Assembly (NCBI GenBank): GCA_008973525.1
Contig: WACJ01000424.1
Location: 1-64,000, forward strand
Origin: Stenopsyche tienmushanensis
Taxonomy: Eukaryota; Arthropoda; Insecta; Trichoptera; Stenopsychidae
Reading direction: 5' to 3'
DNA length: 64,000 bases
How positions within the stretch are numbered: position 1 is the first letter of the stretch; every line of letters begins with the position of its first letter. The notes below the pieces were generated by a model that was given only the letters and a program-made list of their open reading frames with translations, was not told the origin of the DNA and ran no database searches. Shown here piece by piece: positions 54,363-64,000 of this stretch. A program made the position numbers and the translations under genes.

Positions 54363-57235
54363 TTTTTTACATCAATATCATTTAGCTTGATGGATCGTCT
54401 TTAAGAAAGTCGATTTAGAGTCAATAATTTTGGAATATTTTCATGTTTTTGGCGAATATTTAGCGACTTGAAGACGGTTGGGTTATTTGATTTTTGAAAC
54501 TTGAGCGCCTTTTATAAAATATCTACATCCATCTATCCAATTGTATCCTGGATGGACTTAAAAAAGGATAATCCTGTATTATAAACTGTGTTGAAAATTT
54601 TTCCATGTGTGCAGAATTTATACAATTCATCTCATTGGAAAATAATATAACAATTTTAATTTTAATATATGCTTAAAATTTTGCCCAGTTTGGCTTATAT
54701 TTTTATACTCGTGATACATAAATTTTCAACAATTGTATCCAATAGTGAAAAAGAAGTTTGAATGATTAACAAGAATGATTAATCCTATTTAACAAAACAA
54801 CTTTGGTAATTGGCACAGCTAAATAAGTGGACAATAAAAAATGGAAAATGAAGTCATCAATCTATTTATCATCATTTTTTATCAATAGTCTTTGTATATA
54901 GTGGCATTTCATTAATAGTAAAGGCTTTAGGATTACGTTGATATAGTTTTGATTGCTGAGGAAATTTGAATTGACTGAAATTTTAGTCGCTGAAAGGCTC
55001 ACTAGAGTATGCATCGATTGGTATTAAGTCGTTCAAATATTTTGAAATATAATCTTGATCCTTTTTAGATCGATTGAGTGTCATTTACTAGAATTTAAAT
55101 TTAGTATTTATGAAGGAAAATAAAATTACACACCCATGATTAAATAATTCTCTTGGAGGTTCGTATTGGAGTTCAACATGTCATTATCGTCATCAGCAAA
55201 CGTTGAAATGAAATATCAACAAAATTATAAAGACCGACATTGGGTAATCATGTGAAACGATGCAGATGTCGATACTAAATGTATACGCCATCGGTTGTGT
55301 TTCATAAATAAGAAATAATGAAAAAATATGTGATTGGTTCCGAATGTAGCAGCCAAGGGGAATGGGCGGACTATGAAAGTTTTATGCGATTTTAACATGG
55401 TCGTATCTATTTTGGATTATGATTCCATTACCCAAATGATGCTCCAATAACTAATTTATTACACTTAAATTATATATAGATAGAGCGAGAATTTTTTTAT
55501 GTCCAGAATATGACCTCTGCATAATTTTAATGCGCAACTTACTCGTGTGCGCAGTTCAAACGTATGCTTTAATGCTAAAATGATCCGTGAAATGCATGAG
55601 ATCATAGCCAATATTATCAAGAATGTTATAGGAAAAAAGAAACAGATGACCCTCGTATAATACGGTCGATAGGTTCCTAGAAATGAAACAAAGAATGAAT
55701 ATAAAAAGGTGCCCTAAAATAAGTATATCTGAATAAAAACATGTTTAATGAAGCAAAGATGACCAAAAGTAAGTGTTTTAAATCAAATAAAAATTTCTTC
55801 ATAATCATTAGTGATGATCAGGGTCGTCTATAATTTTGGTGAAGAAATTCAGATAATTCCAATGCTGTACAGCTAATTCGCGAAATGCGCTCGAAGCAAT
55901 CACTTTGTTCAAATTGCGCCCCAATGGCTCTGAAACCGCTGTGGTCGCAGGATTGCCTCTATACCTGCTTTTGTTTGCAGGTCAAAGGTTCCTGTTGGAG
56001 ACATTTCTTATCTTTGTTCTAGTAAGGGAGCAAACTAAGTCAAAAAATGTTAATATCAAAAAGAAAGAGTTCTGTATGAAGTGTTTCGAAAGTTGAATAG
56101 TTAAATAATAAATTGATAAAAGATTTATCTAATTATTATGATTAAGACATCCTGACTCAATAGAAAATATGAGAAATGCTTTTTTTTAGAGAATTTGAAC
56201 CAATTATAAGAATAATGGTCGTCATGGGGATCAAAATCGGTTCAGAAGCCTTTTACACCTTGCCAACCTCTGAGGCTCCGAATTTTCTAAAGAAGGTAGA
56301 ACAGCTTATAGAGACGCTAGATCAGTCAAAAAAGACAAGACTGAAATAGCTGAAGGATTGATCTATGGAGCTGGAATCACTGATTTTGTATTATATTTTC
56401 TTTTTCAACAATTTAACAATTTTTAAGCACTTAAAACTTTAAACGCGTTTTTCTCGAAACGACATTTTTGCATGTGGTGTTGAAAGAGTTTCGTAAAACC
56501 AAGTCACCGATTTATCTGAAAATTTACAAGCTTATTTTACACATATATGGATATGTCAGTTCGCAAAATCAGCTCAAAATATTTATCTTATCTTACGTTT
56601 TACATTAAAAAATATCCCGAAAAAGGTGTCTTTTTTCAAACTTTTTTTCAAACAAATTTTACATAAGAATGGCGATGGTCACATGTAATATCAGGTTTTT
56701 GTTTCAGCAAAAATAAAGGTTTCATTAGCTTCATCATTTTCATCTGTATTATGAATTTTGGATTATTTCAGACGCAAATTCAGCCAAATTTGCTTCATCA
56801 GTCTCTAATTCCAACAGAAATCCTTGAATATCTCAGACATTCATATTGTTAAAAACTATCTAAACTATCAAATTCGTAAATTCTTGGCAAAGATCAAAAT
56901 CGATGGCTCAAACTAGATCAAATTTATTGTGGTTTTTAATACAAAATGTTGTAAATAATCTGTAATATAAACTGAGATTTGCATCCTAAAAGTGTAGCTC
57001 TACAATTTTCATACTGAATGAATATAACATAATATGACTATTGTGAAAGAGCTTCGATTGGAAATATGAAAAGTTTGCAATATGACTATTAATTGTTGCT
57101 CTGGAGCTTCATTACAATTTACCAATACAAACATCCCTCTTCGTTAAATATATTAAATGGTGTATTTCAGACTTCAAATATGAATATTAATTATTTCATT
57201 CGAATAATTGATGAGCATTTTATTTAAATAATTAT
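54363..57235. other. AT-rich intergenic DNA
   Basis: No gene was recognised. The open frame 55905-56096 has a hydrophobic Leu/Phe-rich stretch but no start context or homologue I know. Many poly-A/T runs and no clear TIRs. Confidence 0.45.
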
Positions 57236-57720
57236 AACAATAAAGAGATATATTGGAAGCATCGTGCAACGATAGGCGAAGCCGAGGGGTTCTTTTCGTT
57301 CGCTGTTGGTCATGAATTGCAGGTGATTAATTAACCCTCCCTTCTTAAATACGAACTTCAACAATGAGTGCTTTTTATTCGATTTTAAATACGGGGCCCA
57401 CCGAGCTCGTGGCCCAGTGACCAAACCCTGAGGTCTTCCACCACATGTCAATCAAATCCGTTCACCCATACCCCAGTCGTATTTTTATTCTAAAGTACCC
57501 CACTATATCAATGTCCCGCTTGCTGCGTGAATGTGTCAGACTGTTTGAACAAAATTTTATCTTTCATAAAATTACCATAACCCCCGCTAAATCCCATTAC
57601 AATGATTGATCTGAGGTGTTACGCTTTTTTTCTCAAACTGTCTCGATCCGTCTGAGTGTCCGGGAAACGGGTGTGTTTTACCCGGGATCGGGGCTCGCAG
57701 GATGATTTTTTAATTGTGAT
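57236..57720. promoter_or_regulatory. Complex island, candidate cis-regulatory element
   Basis: GCAGGTGATTAATTAACC, GGGGCCCACCGAGCTCGTGG and ACCCGGGATCGGGGCTCGCA occur in sequence with AT-rich flanks. ATTAATTAA fits homeodomain sites. The 75-codon minus frame (57224-57451) has no domain. Function inferred. Confidence 0.3.
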
Positions 57721-58700
57721 TTTATTAAACGCAATTTAACATGATCTCGATAGCTAATATCGAAACGCGCTAGATCGATGGTTTAACAGCGCGACGAAAA
57801 AAAGCTAATGATCATGGTAAAAATTATACAGGAGCAAAAAAGTGTTTTAAACAGTGTTTAGACTTGTGGTTTGCCTCAAACAATCGACCACACTTTGTCT
57901 TCAGATCAATTCCATAAGTGGCCAAAGGCGCCGCCGGTTGAAGACACTTGAAACAACCTTTCTGTTAAAACACCTTGCTCTGTCTTTGCGGTTAAAAATA
58001 AAGCAATTTATAAATAGATTTTATGGTCTGCTATTACTCCTCCGGTTCTCTATTGAGCGATATAAACAAAATGTTCTTTGGCTCAAAGAAAGCAAAATTG
58101 ACTAATGGCTCAAGAGCTTATTTTCATCTGAAAGTTTATGTTTGAGAATCATAATGGAATGACACAAATGTTAACACGCATATTGACTAATTTTTGGGGT
58201 CATAATAATTGTTTCAAGTGTTGCTTATCTAGATTGCTTTGATTTTTTTAACGTCTGAAGCAAAAAGTGTTACGGTGTTTACGACGTAATGAAGTCTCGA
58301 CGAATGACAAAAAATCTTAAGTGATGCAAGGGTTAAAACATTTTGTCGGCATTCATGTGAACTATTAAAACTATAATGATTTTTTTATTGTTCAAAGTAA
58401 CGTTAAATATAATGTGAAACTCATTGAATTGCTGTGGACTTTGAAAAATATGTACATATCCAATATTTGGATACAAAGAGTCATTTATTTATAAAAAAAT
58501 AACTGAAGAAAGAGTTTATGTATGATAATGACTTTTATCATCTATTGCAACTAGGTTATGATTAGGTTAATATGTTAAAATAAAAATTTAATAACTATTC
58601 AAAAAAATGTTGAGATAATAATTTAGATTTTGTATTATTATTATAATGGTTCAAATCAAGAATGTAGAACAATATCTTCTTACTAAACATTTTGGGAGAT
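57721..58700. other. Intergenic DNA
   Basis: A plus-strand open frame 57854-58105 is Leu/Arg-rich without a domain. Nothing else is supported. Confidence 0.4.
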
Positions 58701-58712
58701 TAGAAATGTTAA

Positions 58713-59060
58713 ACTTTTGAGTAGTGAGCTAATATAAAATCATCGTGATCTTAGATGCTATATTTGCGTGTCTGCCACTTATAGTCGTATAAATCTACTT
58801 ATCTGTCAAGACCACCGCAGCTTGTATGAAGTTTGTATTTGAATAAATAAACACTGTCGTTAGCACACAATATTTGGTAATTTATATGCGTAAACATAAA
58901 CAATACACTTGAAATCGATTAATTTGGGTTATCATTATTATTCGATAAATTTGGGTTAACGATCTATACAATCGTACGACGTACGCAAGATACTCTCACG
59001 GTCTTTGTCTCACATTCACAGTCTCCAACCTGCAAGATACTCTCCGTCTCTTTCTATGTC
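58713..59060 (-). mobile_element. TTAA MITE family A, copy 7 (reverse)
   Basis: TTAA at 58709-58712, then ACTTTTGAGTAGTGAGC (right end of the family in reverse). It continues AATAAACACTGTCGTTAGC, AAACAATACACTTGAAATCG and ATCTATACAATCGTACGACG, and ends around ACTCTCCGTCTCTTTC, where the left end of the family is missing. Confidence 0.82.
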
Positions 59061-59560
59061 TCATTTTGAAGAATTTAAAAATAATTAAAGTTTCTTGTCA
59101 TACAAATATATCTATAAAGACTCACACTAAAAAATTAATATATTAATAAGGAAAGATTTTGCACCTATTTCTACAAAGCTAATTTTTTCCCAGTCAGTAT
59201 TTATACAATGTAGATCAAAGTTACAGACTATCAAGCTTTCAACGTTGTGGACATTAATAATAATTTTCGAAACCTGAATAATTGTACACATCGGCATTAA
59301 ATTAAAATCTACAAAGCTGCATTTTTGTCTACAAGTAGTTTATGTTAATTATTATTGAATAAACGTCATCTACTTTCAATAAAAGGTGGCTAGGGCTTTG
59401 GTAGATGTTGCTAAATTTGTAGCATGATGACTTGATTGAAGTATTACAACTTTCAAAGCATTGTCTATATAATATAAGGAGCTACAATATAGTTTCAATC
59501 TTGTGGGTATAAGACGTTTACATAATATATATTTTTAGGGACCATTGCCAACCATTTTGG
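59061..59560. other. AT-rich intergenic DNA
   Basis: Nothing supported. Confidence 0.5.
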
Positions 59561-59564
59561 CATG

Positions 59565-59813
59565 TATTTTTATTTATTTATTAACCTTTATTCAGAAAAA
59601 ATATAATATTACAAAAATAAGGGAAACCAGAGTAAATATAATTTTGCTCTGGTTTCCCTTCAATACGTATAAATCTTAAGCCTTTTACCATTTTGTTATG
59701 GTTTTTCATGGCATATATATGTTTTTAAAAGTGTGATCGCCAGCCACAACTCTTGTAGATTTGAACCCAAGATGATTGAGTTACTAGTCCGACTGCTTAG
59801 CCGCGAGACTATC
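59565..59813 (-). mobile_element. tRNA-derived SINE
   Basis: Read on the minus strand the head contains TCTCGCGGCTAAGCAGTC (A-box like, near 59808-59791) and GGTTCAAATCT (B-box like, 59767-59757), about 30 bases apart, as in internal RNA polymerase III promoters of tRNA origin. The body is followed by an A-rich end (the T-rich 59565-59583 on the plus strand). It is not a working tRNA gene: no acceptor stem pairs around these boxes. Inside the body, 59619-59660 forms a perfect 14-base hairpin. Confidence 0.7.
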
Positions 59814-60985
59814 TAGAAGTATAGCAGCATTTTGGGAATAATTATACAAATAATGTCCCTTCCTCCCGTACTATTATATACAACTATTTATACGCTCAAA
59901 TATATTTTTTTATATTGAACCGTGAACTGATTGAATGTTGTGCTTATGTTTTGTTTGTGTATTTATGTGTCATTTAATCAATACCCATTCAAACAATTCG
60001 AGTCTAAAAGTATCACTTTTGCATTTTATCACGCTGGTACACACACCGCAGATTGAAAAACACTGTTATGTATAAACATATCGATGCAATAAGCTCTTTT
60101 GTGGGTATCAATGAAATTTAGTTTCAATCTATCAGCTGGTTTAAGAGTTACACCAATTTTACGAAAGAAGTAGAGTTTTATGCGGGTTTATGGCGAAGTT
60201 TAGTGCGGAGCACCCTGATTGTAAAGTATTAGTGTCAAAATGAAACTCGGACAGTCTATCATTATAATTGAATTGTTATAATCAGAATTTGATTAATAAA
60301 AAATATTTTATCGCATTGTCTATCGAATTTGTGAATGGCGTAGAATTGTTTTTTTCAATTTGGCATTGATAATTTGAGCTTCATATTTGACCTTTATAAT
60401 TCGATGATCATAATCAACCATGCTGTAAATTGGCTCAATTAGGTAGATCGAATTGAAATAATGTATAAACTTTGGTCTTGTTGCTTTCTTTTACAAATGG
60501 ATTGATGGCTGACTCCGAATTAAATGTAAATCATTAGAACCCTTTTCATTCCCTTATAAATTGCAAAACATTAGGTTGATTTTTGTATAACTAATCAGAG
60601 TTATGTAGCTTGGGACAATTTTTTTAAATAAAAATTTTTTAAAGTATAAAATAGTAACTCAAACGATCAGTTATATCGATAAAAATTAAATTGAAAATAT
60701 TTAAAAAATCAGAAGAATTAGCTGTAAAACAGAAAACACTTCCATATCATTGAAGTATCTGAAAGTCTCCCAATTTGTTTCGTAAAATAAAATCTTTTTA
60801 TACGAGCAGTTTGAGTATTATTTGTAATATTGATTGTATGATAAGAACGAACATGATGAAATTGTTCATCATATAAAATGGTTTTGGAAGGCGACCTTCT
60901 GGAAGGATTTTATACGCAAAATCAAACGAAAATTTGCACCATTTGAGAGCATGTGCAATGCTTACCGTTCAATAATTTGAATCCA
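59814..60985. other. AT-rich intergenic DNA
   Basis: Nothing supported. Confidence 0.5.
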
Positions 60986-61720
60986 ATTTAAAAATCTTTA
61001 TTATACGATGAATGTCGTGTAATAAAGGTGGAAAATAATTTTATCGGGGCGAAATTTTTAGATATGGAAATGTATTTTAGTACCCGAGCAGCCTTACCGT
61101 TCGGGCGCACATATTGAATGAAATTCTTCCATGAGAATATTTCATACGTAGTCAATACTTCTCGGGAGGCATATACTAGTAATTTTGTCAGCATAACATA
61201 TGCAGGAGCAAACAAGGCGATCGCATAAAATCTTCCCGAAAAAATACTTTGACGCGGGCAATATTGTAGCGTTATGCCGGGCAATAAAAGTGTTTTGAAA
61301 TGTGGACTGATCAAATAAGTCTGTGTATTCCGAGTTCATAGGTACGACGGCACAATATGTGGCCCTCGGAGGCTTGCAGATGTTGGGGATGCTAAACGAT
61401 AAACAGAGGGGGTAGCGACTTAGGGGGAGCGATTGGGATCAGACAAGATATTCGAATCGTATTAGTGGCATAAACAAGAGGATAATGCCGTCTTCCATTA
61501 TGCCGGCAGTATTAAGCATGAACCACCCCTCGCCCACCCCATGCCAGGGGACACTTTCTAACAATTTACGTCATAAAGTCGTTGATGCCCTTTTTTGTAC
61601 TCCTTGGAAGCCGGCGGGAGATGTTCGACGTTTATACTCCAAGCACTTTACGAGGGGGACATGAGCGCTATTTGATCAGGGACTGCTCATCCATCTACAT
61701 ATGCTTTGAGGAGCTGTGGA
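60986..61720. promoter_or_regulatory. Complex GC-richer island, candidate cis-regulatory region
   Basis: About 61000-61340 is moderately complex, with a 108-codon minus frame (61314-60988) lacking any domain. 61340-61680 is clearly GC-richer, with GGCCCTCGGAGGCTTGCAGA, CCACCCCTCGCCCACCCCAT and ACGTCATAAAGTCGTTG. No exon is supported. Regulatory role is inferred as for the other islands. Confidence 0.3.
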
Positions 61721-64000
61721 ATTGTAGAATCTTGTTTGTTATCGAATTTTTAAATTGTTTATTTGATTTCTAATTATACTATTAAGAAAATGAGCCACAT
61801 TGATATCTAATCTTAAAGAAAATATCAACTATTTGACAATATTGTCTTAATACCTTATAGATCGATTTTCAATAGAAATATATTATTAAAACTGATATCC
61901 ATATTGCAAATAATTACTATGCTTTGATCGCTAGCAGTATTTAAATCCATGTATATTATATTTAAAGTTTCACCATAAGCATATTGCTAACGGATCTTCC
62001 TCGTTTGTCTTGTAATTTTCTATTAATTTGTGCTTCAATATCGTGCACAAGATCTCAAGCGATTATAAATCATATTCTATGAGATCATTTTATATACTAC
62101 CATAAGCTTCAAAGTTAATGTCTATGATCGTATTAAATTAAAACCACTTTAACTATTGAAATTATACTTTTCTTCATCTTTAATTTCAAAGTTATTTTCA
62201 TTTCATTCAAAGGTACACACTGTTAGTTTGGAATAATATAAATATAGTTTGACATATCTTATTTATTAAGTAAATATATGACTAGCAAACTTATGCAAAT
62301 TTTTGTATATATGTATATTATTATGTGCGAAAAATCAAGTAATAAAAGTGTCAATTTTTTAAGCAAAATTAAGCTTTTTCAATATTGGAGTAGTAGTATA
62401 TTTTTAATAGTATGTAGCACGAAAGGCCCTAAAACACTTATAATACATGTCGAAAGTCAATATGATCAAAAATTGCGTTTAGATTTAATCATGTTCTACC
62501 AAGCAAAAAATAGTTACATATTAAATGTGTTTAATTTATAAGAATATGGGTTCTAAATATAGGTTTTACAGATTATTTAGAAGAAGGTAAAATTTAAAAA
62601 AATCATACCTAATATTTACTTTCAAAAAACGAATAAAAAGCATCTTATATTCACCCTTGTTAATTATAAAAATAGTCAATTATTTGCAATTATGACATAT
62701 TTTTGCAATATATTTGTTCGAAGATTTTCACGTTTGGGTTTAAAATCATAAACGAAAAATGACCATTAAAAGTTATATGTGGTTTGAATCATGAACCAAG
62801 CAGATCCTTGCAATTTTACGGACAGTCACTGCTCCAAATTCTTAATTTAAGGTTTTCTATTTAAATATACAGGTTTAATTTAATAATTAATAATTTTACT
62901 CTGTAGACAGCTACAACCATTGGTAATACCTAAATTGATGCAATCTATATTGAATGCATTATTTTTATATATAGAGCTTTTTATTTTGTGTATCTTAATT
63001 TGCATTTTATCGATTGATCTAGATTGTATTTTGGTTTGAATATATTTTGATGAGATGTAAAGAAAATTGTATTCTATAAATCGTATTTCTCTACTATTGT
63101 CTGCTTATGGCATAATTTAGAGATTATAAATTATCATAGTAAATGTGAACGACCGTAGAGCGACGTGCTTTCATTAATGCATCTTGCAACTGCAATGCAA
63201 CAATTCCAGAAGATCAATTTTATGCAGAAGAGGCAATATTATACATAGTCGGATATAACAATCGGTATCATTCTGTCATGAAGATAGACGTGACAATTCT
63301 CTAGCATTTATTAGAGAAAATTAGCATCCTTATTTTACATTAATAAATTAATTACCATTGTCGGTTAGGTATATAAAATTAACATATTCAACATCAAAAA
63401 AATCTTATTAATTTAGGCAATTATGTAGTATAAAAGCAGAAAAAATTAACTGTAATGTATGTAAAAAAAAGTGATGATTTTTGATGGGTTTGCAAAATTA
63501 GTATCTTCGCAAGCAATCTCCATAACAACGCAAAAAAGTTGTTGAATAATAAATGTATTCATATTAATTACAATAAAAATGTATGAAAACAGTTCATTTA
63601 GAGTTCATGGATGTGTTTAATAAAATCGCTCATTGTCCAAAACACACCAAAAAAATGATTTGAGAAAATATGCAAATTTTGCAGTATGAAGACATTAGAT
63701 TGCAGATTTTATTAAGGCATAAATATTGAGTGTTTTAATTATTCCACAGTGTATCAACACCTTCCGCTCATATTCATGAATGATTTATGAAAACGGATTA
63801 ATATGTATGGATTCCGAGTCGTTTGTGTACGCTAATTGAGTCGGGGATCGAATGATTTTGATATTTTTACTATTTAAATTGCTTTTTCAGTTACGTTATA
63901 TCTGTGCGTTGATTTAAAGACCACCTTACTTAATTCGAAATTGGATTAAATTATTAGTTGTAAATCCGACTGGTTTTGGACGTGTTTCGAGCTTCCGACG
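61721..64000. other. AT-rich intergenic DNA to the window end
   Basis: AT-rich throughout. The frame 62278-62541 (87 codons) is Ile/Lys/Phe-rich without a domain. At 63810-63850 and from 63900 the sequence becomes a little more complex, which could start another island beyond the window. Confidence 0.45.

Noticed and set aside
55905..56096. Hydrophobic open frame resembling a membrane segment
   Set aside because: Starts at a non-ATG codon, has no homologue I know and no flanking exons.
59750..59813. Possible tRNA gene on the minus strand
   Set aside because: A- and B-box-like motifs are present but no acceptor or anticodon stems pair. It is the head of a SINE.
60988..61339. Overlapping minus-strand open frames of 108 and 65 codons
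   Set aside because: Different frames over the same bases, no domain, no splice context.
1..64000. CRISPR arrays, bacterial operons, rRNA genes, viral genes
   Set aside because: No regularly spaced repeats, no operon-like gene packing and no recognisable rRNA or viral sequence.

Overview
The window reads as insect nuclear DNA. It is strongly AT-rich, has one compact intron-containing gene with GT/AG introns, and is full of animal class II transposon debris (mariner, hAT, TTAA-flanked miniature elements, Tigger-like ends), with an R1-clade LINE fragment and a tRNA-derived SINE. I cannot place it to an order from sequence alone. There is no bacterial, organellar or CRISPR signature.

Only two genes are convincing, both in the first 8 kb on the + strand. 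At 731-2158 lies a BTB/POZ plus seven-finger C2H2 zinc-finger gene. Its zinc-finger half is one clean reading frame, but its BTB and linker half is broken into at least four frames by indels, several beside A-runs. At 6395-7560 lies a complete four-exon PX-domain sorting nexin of the SNX20/21 type (about 262 residues, all introns GT/AG). The two genes are separated by AT-rich DNA that holds a dispersed repeat and a TTAA-flanked foldback MITE.

From about 8.7 to 19 kb is a transposon graveyard with nesting. A mariner (8783-9995) carries an R1-type reverse-transcriptase fragment. A hAT relic (about 12863-14490) carries a second mariner (12988-13900). A hAT-type element with an 8-bp target duplication (15319-16167) contains mariner transposase sequence and faces an inverted relative (16332-16795), so the locus forms a foldback of about 1.07 kb. 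Tigger-like termini lie between 16.9 and 18.9 kb.

From about 19 to 64 kb I see no convincing host exon. This gene desert has an AT-rich background with two overlays. One is a family of TTAA-flanked piggyBac-like MITEs (at least ten copies in two related subfamilies), plus mariner, hAT (GTF2IRD2/Buster-like) and SINE relics and a degenerate ORF of a repetitive arthropod protein. The other is a chain of discrete GC-richer, complex islands (e.g. 19.6-19.9, 30.0-30.7, 33.1-33.6, 46.1-46.45, 48.9-49.4, 51.5-51.85, 52.6-53.1, 61.3-61.7 kb). They lack protein homology but carry homeodomain, POU and Hox-like motifs. By inference these are candidate conserved cis-regulatory elements of a developmental gene outside the window or spanning it as a giant intron.

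All family assignments come from reading translations and termini by eye. Repeat-family letters (A, B, C, D, E, F, G) are my own labels.
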